A model generated the notes under the pieces. It was not told the DNA's origin and ran no database searches. It was given only the letters and a program-made list of their open reading frames with translations. 64,000 nt of DNA. Origin: SLLG01 sp964403935. Lineage in GTDB: Bacteria > Verrucomicrobiota > Verrucomicrobiia > Opitutales > Oceanipulchritudinaceae. Of the stretch, positions 52,639 to 61,285 are shown one piece after another; positions within the stretch are counted from its first letter, which is position 1; every line of letters begins with the position of its first letter. The DNA lies in the NCBI GenBank assembly GCA_964403935.1, contig CAYOIB010000005.1, positions 1 through 64,000 of the forward strand, read 5' to 3'. Both the position numbers and the translations under genes were made by a program.

Positions 52639-55600
52639 GAAAATATCGATTAGGGATGTTGGGAGGCTGCATTGTCTTGGTGACCCTGGCTGGAGCGACC
52701 TGTGCCTGGCTCCAGTGGAGCGAAGCAACCCCGGCCTTGCAATGGCGCGCCCAGCGCGGATCCGCTTTCGCCGCATTTGAACTTGGGTTGCGCCTCGAAG
52801 CGGCGGGCGAAACAGGCAAGGCGCTGAGGTGGTTTGAAACCGCAGTTGCTGAGGACCATCCTGAGGCCATGCATGCAGCTTACCGCATCGCCCAATTGTC
52901 TCACCCTGAACGCGCCCGCCATTGGCTGGAAGCCCTCGCCCAGTCAGGCGACCCTGAAAGTCAGCGTGAATTGGCCCACCTTCTGGAGTCCGAAAACGCC
53001 TTTGATGCCGCCCTCGAATGGTGGGCAAAGGCCGCTCGGAACGGGAATGCTTCAGCCGCCTGGGAGGCCGGCCGGCGTCAGGTTGAGGCCGGGCCCGATT
53101 CCGAACAATTCAAGCGTGGCGAAAGGTATATACGCTTTGCCGCCGAGAGTGGCGTTGCCGATGCCATGTTCTGGCTCGGTGAAGCGCACAAGCCTGAAGG
53201 AGCTCTCGTTTCCAGCTCCAGTCTTTCCCAAAGGTGGCTGAATCAGGCCGCTTCCGTCGGGCATGTCGAAGCATCCTATGAAGTCGGTCGGATCTTTGCC
53301 AAACGTGCACGGGAACGGGCAGAACGCATCTACGCACAGGAACGTTTGAACTATGCCTATGACAAGGGTTTGTTCGAAGCTGCCGGGCCTCTCGGGGATC
53401 TCGCACAGTATGAAGGAAATCTGGAATCTGCCATCACTTTCTATGCGATCGCTGCTCTGAAGGGGGACTTATCAGTCCTTCCTTCGCTTCTCCGTATCTT
53501 GCAGCGACAAAGTGATGCGCATCCCGCACTCGAGGATCTCTGGTACGGGTGGGAAGTGTTTTATCGCCGACAGACCGTACCCGGTAAAGACCCCCGGCGG
53601 GATGCCCCTTTCCTGGATACCATTCACCTGCGGCGGGGAGCCTATGTTGCGGATCAGCTGGAAAAGCTGAACGCACGGCTGCAGGCAATCAGCAACGACC
53701 CACGCGACGAAGTGCAAGCGTTTCTTCGGGCATCGCCCCGGCTGATCAGCGAATTCACCAGCCTCGGACTCGAAGAGCTCTACACAAACGCTGTCACCGG
53801 CAGTGGTGAGGCCTGTTATGCCTTGGCCGAGCAACTTCGGCTGGGAACAGACGGGGGCGGCGATCTCGAAGAGGCAGCTTTCTGGTATTCTCGAGCCGCC
53901 GATGCCGGTTTTGCTGAAGCCGCCTGGAAAGCCTATGCAATTCTGGGGACCGAAACCGATCCCGCATTCGATCCCGCCCAAGCCGACTTGATGCTCCGCC
54001 GAGCAGCCTTCCTGGACCACCCCGAAGCCGTACTCCTGCTGGCAAAGGAAGCCATGGCCAATGGCAATGCCTCTTCGGACAACCTGGCTGTGAGCTACCT
54101 TCTACGCGCTGAAACACGCCCCGAAGCAAAAGAACTCCTTCGGGAACTGATTATCGATGGACGCTCCGTCGCTGTGCAAAACACAAAGCTCCATCCCTAC
54201 CTCCTGGAATTGTCTGAAGAGGGCCATGCCGAACCTCTATACCAACTCGGAATACTTCATTGGACGCAGCAAGGCGACACCCCGGAAGCCCGTGAAGAAT
54301 CCCGAGGGCAAGCGATTGGCTGTTGGCTACGCGCGGCCGATCTTGGTCATCTTCGAGCAGCGGTTCGCGCCGCCAAGACGCTGGCTCATTCTGCCACGGA
54401 TCTCGACGAGCCGATGATTACCCGTCTCCTCGAACTGGCCGCAACCCAAGATCACCCCGAAGCCATCTTCCTTCTGGGAGCACGCCTCCTGGAGCAGGAA
54501 TTTGATGAGGACACCCTATCTTTCGCGACAGACAGAATTCGACGTGCCGCGGAACTGGGACACCCGCAGGCGCGGACCCTCTTCCTCGATCTGAATCCGG
54601 AAGCAGCGGACGAGGAACCCGATCTCATTTCGCTCTCGCTCGTGGATTTGTATTATCAGGCAACCAACGTGGGCACTCCCGAAGGGGCCTTTGCCCTGGC
54701 GCACTACGTTCTCGAGGATAATCCACACGACAACCTCATCGAGATGGCGATGGACTGGATGGAAGAGGCTGCGATGCAAGGGCACATCCCCGCCTACCTT
54801 GCCCTCTCAAGTCATTACCTGCGGGGCGATCATGTTGAACCCGATCCCCTGCGAAGCCTGCGCTGGCTCGAAGCGGCGGCTGAGGCAGGAAATGCCGAAG
54901 CCCAATACGGCGCGGGCCTCCGCTATGTTCAGGGTGAAATCGTGGCACGCGATCCCCAGCGGGCAAAAGCCTTCTTCGAAGCGGCAGCAGCTCAGGGGCA
55001 TGAGGAGGCACAGGCCTCGCTCGTGAGCCTCGGGAATATCGAATCCAGGGGCGTCGCCCGCTCAACCGAGGAAGCGGTTCAGGTTTTTGCGCAGGGTGGA
55101 ACTGCCTGGCGAGAAGTCTATCCAGTCAAGCTCCACATTTTCGAAGACGGAGCCCTCCACCCGATCACGCAGGTCAATCGAGGTCGACCCGCCCCCGGTG
55201 GATCCCGGAAGCGCCTTGACGAAGAAGCGCCTGTCTTTGCCTTTCCGGCCAGGGAATTTCATCCCGGACGCATCACCTTTCATGATCTGGTGTACCTTGG
55301 ACCCGTCGTGGAAACGGAGGGCATGATTCTCGTGACCGGACTGTCACAGCGCTTTCTCGCCAGAGTCGAAGCCGATCGAAACCTGCGCGACTGCTTCGCC
55401 GTGCTTCTCATAGAAGACAGGTCCGGCTCTTTCAAAGCGTCGTGGGTTTCACTGGGAAACCTCCGAAGGAATAGAAAACGAGAGTTTACAATCAAGTTCG
55501 ATCAGGAAGATTGGAAAGAGCGGCAAACCTCACTTCTGCTCTTTAGTGAGGGACTGGAAGTACCCACAAACCGTCGCTTTCAACCTTCGCATCTCTCGGC

Positions 55601-55919
55601 TGAGGCGAACCAGAACCTTGTGCAGGAGCGCCGTTCCTTTCTCGCCCGGCAGGAGAAAATCCAGGCAAGCGGACCTGCCCAGCTCATTGTTTCGCCCAGA
55701 CCTCAGCTCCGGGGAGCCGTTGTCCATGGGGACTCTGTCCGCCTCACCGCGAATATCAATCCGGAGGGAATCATCGAAGACCTTGCCTTCGCAGAAGTCG
55801 TCCCGGAAAGCCTGGGCATTGCCATTCTCCGGGACCTTGTCCGCACTCGTGCCTTCCCCGCAACTCAGGAGGGTAAACCCGTTCCTGCCCGTCTGGATCT
55901 AAACATCCCTCTCTACTGA
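52635..55919 (+). CDS. Large exported Sel1-repeat protein with TonB-C-like terminus
   Basis: A 1094-residue protein. An N-terminal hydrophobic segment (GMLGGCIVLVTLAGATCAWL) may be a signal anchor. From ~30 to ~820 are many Sel1-like helical repeats of 30-36 residues (AFAAFELGLRLEAAGETGKALRWFETAV; DPLRSLRWLEAAAEAGNAEAQYGAGLRYV; DPQRAKAFFEAAAAQGHEEAQ). A less regular linker leads to a last ~85-residue domain (QLIVSPRPQLRGAVVHGDSV...VVPESLGIAILRDLVRTRAFPATQEGKPVPARLDLNIPLY) that has the secondary-structure run of the TonB C-terminal domain. Sel1 proteins usually scaffold protein complexes; a combined TonB-C end is uncommon. Function unknown; paired with the S9 peptidase. Confidence 0.8.
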   Translation: MRKYRLGMLGGCIVLVTLAGATCAWLQWSEATPALQWRAQRGSAFAAFELGLRLEAAGETGKALRWFETAVAEDHPEAMHAAYRIAQLSHPERARHWLEALAQSGDPESQRELAHLLESENAFDAALEWWAKAARNGNASAAWEAGRRQVEAGPDSEQFKRGERYIRFAAESGVADAMFWLGEAHKPEGALVSSSSLSQRWLNQAASVGHVEASYEVGRIFAKRARERAERIYAQERLNYAYDKGLFEAAGPLGDLAQYEGNLESAITFYAIAALKGDLSVLPSLLRILQRQSDAHPALEDLWYGWEVFYRRQTVPGKDPRRDAPFLDTIHLRRGAYVADQLEKLNARLQAISNDPRDEVQAFLRASPRLISEFTSLGLEELYTNAVTGSGEACYALAEQLRLGTDGGGDLEEAAFWYSRAADAGFAEAAWKAYAILGTETDPAFDPAQADLMLRRAAFLDHPEAVLLLAKEAMANGNASSDNLAVSYLLRAETRPEAKELLRELIIDGRSVAVQNTKLHPYLLELSEEGHAEPLYQLGILHWTQQGDTPEAREESRGQAIGCWLRAADLGHLRAAVRAAKTLAHSATDLDEPMITRLLELAATQDHPEAIFLLGARLLEQEFDEDTLSFATDRIRRAAELGHPQARTLFLDLNPEAADEEPDLISLSLVDLYYQATNVGTPEGAFALAHYVLEDNPHDNLIEMAMDWMEEAAMQGHIPAYLALSSHYLRGDHVEPDPLRSLRWLEAAAEAGNAEAQYGAGLRYVQGEIVARDPQRAKAFFEAAAAQGHEEAQASLVSLGNIESRGVARSTEEAVQVFAQGGTAWREVYPVKLHIFEDGALHPITQVNRGRPAPGGSRKRLDEEAPVFAFPAREFHPGRITFHDLVYLGPVVETEGMILVTGLSQRFLARVEADRNLRDCFAVLLIEDRSGSFKASWVSLGNLRRNRKREFTIKFDQEDWKERQTSLLLFSEGLEVPTNRRFQPSHLSAEANQNLVQERRSFLARQEKIQASGPAQLIVSPRPQLRGAVVHGDSVRLTANINPEGIIEDLAFAEVVPESLGIAILRDLVRTRAFPATQEGKPVPARLDLNIPLY

Positions 55920-55955
55920 TCAAGCAATCGCCTTGCGAGTTCACCTCGCCAGCAG

Positions 55956-57116
55956 TCACCGGCGACCAAAGAAGCGCCTCCAGCTAAGGGCGAAGCCCGT
56001 GTAGACCAAGACCAGCGATCCCAGCGTTGCTAGCGTCGCAATGATCTTTCCGGTGAGTCCGAAAGCCTCACCGGTGTGGAGGAAGCGGACCCAGACGCGG
56101 GCCCGTAATCCGGTGCTGCGATCAGCAAACCCAACTTGCTTCAGGCTTTCCCCTGTAAACGGATCCACATACAGCATGACCCGACCCGCCGTGGCAAAAG
56201 GTGCCGGTTCGAAAACGGTGATATCAAGTGCTTTGGCCGGGGCGGCTGCGGCCTCTTGAGCTACAGGCAGCCGGATCTGCAAGGCTTCCCATTCCGGATG
56301 ACGTTCGATCACCTTCTCCACGATCTGATCGAGAGGAAGGCACCCGGCCGCTGAACCATTTACCGGTGCAACGATTTCCGGGGGAGCAACCATCAACATG
56401 CGGAAATCCCGAAACGCCGGCGGTTCCTCACCCACGATACGAAAGACGAGATTATGTGCCCAGCCAAAGGAGATGATAACGCCCGTCCCCACCAATACAA
56501 CAAGCACCGGGAGCGTCCAGAACCCAATGACATTGTGCCAGTTAAAATCCCGCGCTTTCCCCCGGTATTTCCAGTTGAACCACAGAAGCGGTCGCAGGGC
56601 GCGGCGGCTCCAGCGCTTTGGAAACCACAGGTAGAGCCCGCTCATGCACAGGATCAGAAAAGCAAAGTTGCTCACACCCGTCACGAGCCGCCCGAAACTG
56701 TGCTCGCTCTTTTCCGCTCCGAGCCACCGATGCCAGTCCTCCATTAAATGAAGGAAGTCATGCACGCCCGTTGCCTGCGTAGGTGCCGCCGCTCCCGTAT
56801 AGGGATTCACATACACGTGTTCGTCCCGACCCGCCATAAACCGCCAGGCTTTGTCTGCATCAGGATAAATCAGAACGGAATCGGGCTGAAACCCGGGAGA
56901 GTCATCCTCAAGCTGTCGCCGCACCGCTTCAATAGAGGGCCGGGGTTCATTCGCCGGCACCTCCAGCACGGCCAGATCGCCATCTATCCATTCCAGGATC
57001 TCATGTTCAAAAACAATCAGGATACCCGTCAAAGACATGATGGCGACCACCACACCGGTAACGAGGCCACAGCCAAGATGAAGCCAAAAGACGATTTTTC
57101 GGACCGAAGGCTTCAT
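55956..57116 (-). CDS. PepSY-associated transmembrane protein, iron-regulated type
   Basis: A 386-residue inner-membrane protein of the PiuB/FpvG-like PepSY_TM family. Four membrane helices: IVFWLHLGCGLVTGVVVAIMSLTGILIVF (10-35), around NFAFLILCMSGLYLWF (about 150), IGFWTLPVLVVLVGTGVIIS (about 210) and TGKIIATLATLGSLVLVYTGFALSW (about 355). Conserved His residues in FWLHL, LHLMEDWHRWL and DFNWHNVIGFW are suited to haem or metal binding. Relatives reduce siderophore-bound iron in the periplasm. It starts 30 bases after the TonB receptor and is the last gene of the metal-handling group. Confidence 0.88.
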   Translation of the reverse strand: MKPSVRKIVFWLHLGCGLVTGVVVAIMSLTGILIVFEHEILEWIDGDLAVLEVPANEPRPSIEAVRRQLEDDSPGFQPDSVLIYPDADKAWRFMAGRDEHVYVNPYTGAAAPTQATGVHDFLHLMEDWHRWLGAEKSEHSFGRLVTGVSNFAFLILCMSGLYLWFPKRWSRRALRPLLWFNWKYRGKARDFNWHNVIGFWTLPVLVVLVGTGVIISFGWAHNLVFRIVGEEPPAFRDFRMLMVAPPEIVAPVNGSAAGCLPLDQIVEKVIERHPEWEALQIRLPVAQEAAAAPAKALDITVFEPAPFATAGRVMLYVDPFTGESLKQVGFADRSTGLRARVWVRFLHTGEAFGLTGKIIATLATLGSLVLVYTGFALSWRRFFGRR

Positions 57117-57145
57117 CCCGAATACTTTCTATTGAAAACCAATGC

Positions 57146-59167
57146 TCAGAAACTGTAGGACGCCGCCAGACGGAACTCGCGGCCGCGTGCCGGCAGCCCC
57201 GCGATTCTCCCAATCTGGCTGTTATAGCCGGAGGTCGCTTGGTTGACGTAGTACTTGTCGAAGAGGTTCTGAATCGAAGCCGTCAGGACAAGACGGTTAT
57301 CTTCCAAGCCTGCCCATTGCAAGTAAACACCATGCACCGCGTACGAAGGCTTCCGGAAAATCTCGGGGTCAAGGCCGTCTGGCAGATCGCCAAAGGCCTC
57401 CATATAATGGATTGTCCAGCCCCCCGTCAGGTTCAGGCGGGGCTCGGTATAGGACAGGTGCCCATTCCAACTCCGACCATAGGGGATTCCCAGGCCGAGG
57501 CTGTTGTCCGTGATCGGTTCTCCCTTGTGCTCCAGATCGGACTCGCTCACCGCCACGCTGGCCCGGAACTGGCCCAATGTCAGCGCCACACTCAAGTCGT
57601 AGCCTTCGACATCCAGACTGCCGTCATTCTGGCGTGGGCTGGTGCCGGCGATCACATCCTGGATCTTTTGCCGATAAACTGTTCCCGAGAATAAGATCGG
57701 TCCGGCCGAATACTGGAAGCCCACCTCCATATTGCGGGCCCGCTCGCCCTTGATGCTTTCGGCATTCACCACCGTACCTTCGTTTGCTGTGATCGCATCA
57801 ATCACCGTAACCCCTCGGAAGGCGAAGCCATAACTCGCATTCAGGCTGAGGGGTTCAAACACCTGATAGGCCACACCGATATTTGGGCTGAACCCAACGT
57901 CCTCATACGTCTGAGCGTCTTTATCGGTGTAGTCATAGTAGTCGAAGCGCGCCCCGAAACTGACTTGCAGAACATCTGTCGCCGCCCAGCTATCCTGAGC
58001 ATAAAGCCCGAGGATATCCACTGTTTCATCCGGGATGGTTTCATAGGTCAGCGTCCGGGCAAAACCTGTCACAGAGCCCTTGCCGGTGAACTCGAGCGTA
58101 TCCCGGCGGTAATCAATGCCGGTAACCACCGTGTGATCGCCGAAAAGAAACTCTTTCCCGAAATCGCCTCCAACGCTCGCATAGCTCATCTCATACTGCC
58201 CTTTCCTGTCCACCGAGCTGTCGGTGTAGAAAAGGCTTCCGATGAAACCACCCTCAGCGCCCGGAGAGGACTCGTAACCGAGCTTCACCGTGTCGCGCCG
58301 AAACGTCATGTCCACCGGATCGTTAGGCGCAAGCGGATGATCAAACCAGCCGTAGAAGTTCGGCCGATGCCGGTACCAACCCGTGTTTTCAACGCGCTCC
58401 ACACTCAGGCTAAGTCGCTGCCCGCCCGCAAAATCACCCGTTCCCTTGAGGAACGCCCGCCACTGCTTGTGCCCCGTGTAGTCCACCCGCTCCCCGTTTC
58501 CATCGTAATAATCGCCCGCGTCGTTGAAAGTGAAGGCACCCATGACAGCAAATTGCTCTCCCGCCCGGGTCGCAAAAACTCCCGTAAAGCCATTGCCTTC
58601 CGAATTTTCATTGTAGGTGGTTTTCAACAACCCGCCATAAGTGGCATTTGGATCAATGAAATCTTCCGGTCCCTTGGTCACGAATCGAATCGAGCCTGCC
58701 AACGCGCCCGCCCCTTGAGTCGCACCGCCCGGACCCGGCTCGGTCTCCACCCGCTTCAATAACTCCGGCTCGATCAGGTACTGGCCCTGATGGTGGGAGA
58801 GGTAGCCCGCCTGCGGCACACCATCAATCGTGATGTTCAGCAACTTGTCCTCAATCCCCCGGACGTAAATCTTCTCCGCTACCGCGATGCCTCCACCCAC
58901 CTGAATCGAAGGATCAAAGGCGAAGATGTCATTCAAATCCCCCGGCTGAATCAACTCCAGCTCCTTGTCGGTCACCAAGACCAGCTTCTGCCCCCCAAAC
59001 GCATAGGTCTGGCCGTTCACAACGAAGTCTTGCAGCTCATACACGCCCGTGCCTCCAGCAGCAGCTTCGGCCATCTCAGCCGGGGTCGCCATAAGCACGC
59101 CCGTGGCCCCAAAAAGAGCTGCTCCACAGCCCGCAAGTCTTGTGATGTATCTCCAATCTCCGTTCAT
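57146..59167 (-). CDS. TonB-dependent outer-membrane receptor
   Basis: About 673 residues from the ATG at 59167; an ATG at 59191 is also possible. The signal peptide is LAGCGAALFGATGVLMATPAEMAEA. A TonB-box-like YELQDFVVNG follows, then the plug: LVTDKELELIQPGDLNDIFAFDPSIQVGGG, IYVRGIEDKLLNITIDGVPQ and RVETEPGPGGATQGAGALAGSIRFVTKG. The barrel ends in the expected aromatic residue (REFRLAASYSF). The ligand is not certain; plug style resembles haem or siderophore receptors. It lies between the cupredoxin-protein gene and the PepSY gene on the same strand, a setting consistent with iron or copper uptake. Confidence 0.9.
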   Translation of the reverse strand: MNGDWRYITRLAGCGAALFGATGVLMATPAEMAEAAAGGTGVYELQDFVVNGQTYAFGGQKLVLVTDKELELIQPGDLNDIFAFDPSIQVGGGIAVAEKIYVRGIEDKLLNITIDGVPQAGYLSHHQGQYLIEPELLKRVETEPGPGGATQGAGALAGSIRFVTKGPEDFIDPNATYGGLLKTTYNENSEGNGFTGVFATRAGEQFAVMGAFTFNDAGDYYDGNGERVDYTGHKQWRAFLKGTGDFAGGQRLSLSVERVENTGWYRHRPNFYGWFDHPLAPNDPVDMTFRRDTVKLGYESSPGAEGGFIGSLFYTDSSVDRKGQYEMSYASVGGDFGKEFLFGDHTVVTGIDYRRDTLEFTGKGSVTGFARTLTYETIPDETVDILGLYAQDSWAATDVLQVSFGARFDYYDYTDKDAQTYEDVGFSPNIGVAYQVFEPLSLNASYGFAFRGVTVIDAITANEGTVVNAESIKGERARNMEVGFQYSAGPILFSGTVYRQKIQDVIAGTSPRQNDGSLDVEGYDLSVALTLGQFRASVAVSESDLEHKGEPITDNSLGLGIPYGRSWNGHLSYTEPRLNLTGGWTIHYMEAFGDLPDGLDPEIFRKPSYAVHGVYLQWAGLEDNRLVLTASIQNLFDKYYVNQATSGYNSQIGRIAGLPARGREFRLAASYSF

Positions 59168-59217
59168 AATGAGACTGAGATTCCATCTCATCAGATGGAT
59201 GTCAAACCTAATGAGAC
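59167..59217. promoter_or_regulatory. Palindrome and spaced direct repeats at the TonB receptor start
   Basis: TGAGATTCCATCTCA at 59176-59190 is a 15-base palindrome (6-3-6) with the TGA...TCA ends of Fur-type boxes. TAATGAGAC occurs twice (59167-59175 and 59209-59217), 42 bases apart, i.e. about four helical turns. A minus-strand TTGACA lies at 59200-59205. The arrangement suggests a metal-responsive operator in the 91-base gap upstream of the receptor gene. Confidence 0.4.
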
Positions 59218-59258
59218 CCGATCTTAATAAAAATAAAGGCGTGGGAACATGGACCGTT

Positions 59259-60335
59259 TCAACGCGGCTCAACGGAGTAAAAAGACATCATGCCGGCGTG
59301 GATGTGATCTCCCACATTGCACTTGAACATCCAAGTTCCCGGATTGTTGGCCTCCATATCTGCCACGACCGAAAATGAGGGCATGAGCATGATTGTTTCG
59401 TAGCGGCGTCCTCCTTCCAGCACGCCATTGCCATGCCAATGCGGGGTGTGGAGGTCGACCTCACTGCCCATGGCAAAAAGATACCAGCGTACCTGTTCAC
59501 CTTGAAGCATCGTGAGCCCCGGTTGATTTCCAAAAACATAACCATTGATGCCATGCATGAGGTGTCCCTCTTCGGCTTCGCCCTCGGCATTCTCGTCCAT
59601 CACTGTAAACATGCAGACGAATTCCCGGTCCACATCCCGTGGTCTGCCTTCGGCGTCGGCCGCTTCGGCCCGCGTGATGATGATCGGGCCAACAAGTCCG
59701 CGATAGACATCTTCCACCGGCTGAACATGGGATCGGTAAAGACGAAGAATGGAACTCGGATCATTGGGTCCTGGTCCGTTTTCCGGCCGAACCTCAAGTG
59801 TGTAGGTATAGAGCTCTCCCGGTTGCACCGCCGAGCCGGGAAAATTCATGCCGCCATAAGCAGCCCCTTCACTCGCCTTATCGTAATGGGTCCCAATGGG
59901 ATGAATACTGTAGGGACGATCTCCCCGATTCAGAAAGTGGATCTTGATCGTATCACCCACCACCCCACGCACCAGAGGCCCGATCAGGCCCAAGTGTTCC
60001 GGATGCGGTGAAGGCTCGCTGAAAGTCGCATCGGTATAGCCTATATAGAGCGTTTTCCGATAGACAGTCTGCTCGCCCCATTCCCCGAGTCCGTGGTGGC
60101 CATGTCCCATCTGGTCGCCATGAGGCGCGTAGTCCCAATCCACATCCTCAGCCGCAATATAGTAGTGACGAACCTGCGGCTGGTAGGCCGACGCTGGGCT
60201 CGGCCCTTCCGGGCCCACCCCAGTCCGGCTCGCACACCCACTTCCCCAAAAGAGAAGGCCCACGAAAAACAGGGGCGCGATCACCCGACTTGGCCAAACC
60301 GCCCACCCTCTTTTATTGCAACTGAGTCTCACCAT
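59259..60335 (-). CDS. Two-domain hephaestin/ceruloplasmin-like cupredoxin protein
   Basis: About 358 residues from the ATG at 60335 (a start at 60431 is possible). An N-terminal hydrophobic signal with a lipobox-like GSGC (Cys34) suggests export. The body resembles one two-cupredoxin-domain unit of ceruloplasmin and hephaestin: HYYIAAEDVDWDYAP, YRKTLYIGYTD, HLGLIGPLVRGVVGD, DREFVCMFTVMDEN, NGYVFGNQPGLTM, WYLFAMGSEVDLHTPHWHG and CNVGDHIHAGM. Type 1 copper ligands are His296, Cys339, His344 and Met349. Several trinuclear-site His residues are missing: Lys338 and Asn340 flank the Cys where HCH is usual, Ile147 and Arg201 replace other expected His. A His-rich stretch (72-81) could bind metal. 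Possibly ferroxidase-like, electron-transfer or copper-carrying; multicopper oxidase activity is doubtful. Confidence 0.85.
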   Translation of the reverse strand: MVRLSCNKRGWAVWPSRVIAPLFFVGLLFWGSGCASRTGVGPEGPSPASAYQPQVRHYYIAAEDVDWDYAPHGDQMGHGHHGLGEWGEQTVYRKTLYIGYTDATFSEPSPHPEHLGLIGPLVRGVVGDTIKIHFLNRGDRPYSIHPIGTHYDKASEGAAYGGMNFPGSAVQPGELYTYTLEVRPENGPGPNDPSSILRLYRSHVQPVEDVYRGLVGPIIITRAEAADAEGRPRDVDREFVCMFTVMDENAEGEAEEGHLMHGINGYVFGNQPGLTMLQGEQVRWYLFAMGSEVDLHTPHWHGNGVLEGGRRYETIMLMPSFSVVADMEANNPGTWMFKCNVGDHIHAGMMSFYSVEPR

Positions 60336-60438
60336 AGATCCATGCACTCGAAGAGGTGCCTGCCTGTCAAGATTAACGCACCGGGGCTGCTCCAATCGAA
60401 GGCTTTGAGATCCAGCTATCGATTTCTCCAATAGCTAA

Positions 60439-60456
60439 ACAGACATTCCTGTCTGT
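60439..60456. repeat. Inverted repeat ACAGACA/TGTCTGT between PEP-CTERM and cupredoxin genes
   Basis: Perfect 7-base arms around TTCC, 104 bases before the cupredoxin gene start and 56 bases after the upstream PEP-CTERM gene stop. A second small hairpin (CCTGC/GCAGG, 60467-60478) follows. It may terminate the upstream operon or act as an operator. Confidence 0.35.
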
Positions 60457-60511
60457 CTCAGAAAACCCTGCTGGCAGGAATGCCGGGGCCGCCTCCTGAA
60501 CGGCCACCCGG

Positions 60512-61285
60512 CTACCCATTTGTCCGGGCCCGACGAGCCCGTGTATAGACGAGGGCCAACGTTACGAGCCCCAAAAGCAGCGCGGCGGTGGCCGGTTCGG
60601 GAATGAGGACGAGGTCCAGCTCAGGACGGTAGGCAGGATTTGAATGGTCGGCGCTCGCGAAGGCGTAAGTTCCGGACAGCCCACTTGCTATGGTAATGGG
60701 CGTGTCCGCCTGGAGACGGATCATGACCCAACCGTCGTCATCATTCCGAAGTGCCTGAAACCGTTCGTCCATAAAGTCCGTGATATCAACCGAAAGCTCC
60801 ACAGGACCCGCGATATCCGTAGGTGCGAGAGCCATGCCTTGTGGGCTTATGCGATGATAACCGGCACCGCCAAACTGTCCTCCAGCATTGTTATCGGTAG
60901 TCAAGATGGCCGTCGCCGCATTCGTATTACGCCCCCACACCTCAATCCCAAAGTCAGGTTGGGCTGAGACGGAGAGCAGCGTGAACCGCAAAACAGCATT
61001 CTCGATTGTGGTGGCATCGCTGGCGGCGGTCCCGAGGTCATTCAAGTTGAACTGAAACAGGGTCCGGCCTTCATTGACTGCAAACCCCGGGATGAATGGA
61101 TCGGCAAAGACCTCTAAACGATCGGCACTTCCATTCTGGACCCTGGTCGAAGCCGAACCGTCGATCGTTTGCAGTTCAACTTCGTAATCAGCTAAGCTTC
61201 CTGAAAGCGTTATAAGGGTGCTGGCCCCGTGACAGGCGATGGCCGAACCCACGAGGGCCGCGACGGTTTTCAGAATAGTATTCAT
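60512..61285 (-). CDS. PEP-CTERM exported protein
   Basis: A 257-residue secreted protein. The signal peptide is TILKTVAALVGSAIACHGA. The body has beta-rich DNRLRE-like sequence (ENAVLRFTLLSVSAQPDFGIEVWGRN; VELSVDITDFMDERF), common in verrucomicrobial surface proteins. It ends with the tripartite PEP-CTERM signal: IPEPATAALLLG, a hydrophobic segment LVTLALVY and basic RARRARTNG. Start codon overlaps the stop of the upstream gene by ATGA. It is the last of three coupled genes with the secreted repeat protein and exported rhodanese-fold protein. Confidence 0.85.
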   Translation of the reverse strand: MNTILKTVAALVGSAIACHGASTLITLSGSLADYEVELQTIDGSASTRVQNGSADRLEVFADPFIPGFAVNEGRTLFQFNLNDLGTAASDATTIENAVLRFTLLSVSAQPDFGIEVWGRNTNAATAILTTDNNAGGQFGGAGYHRISPQGMALAPTDIAGPVELSVDITDFMDERFQALRNDDDGWVMIRLQADTPITIASGLSGTYAFASADHSNPAYRPELDLVLIPEPATAALLLGLVTLALVYTRARRARTNG

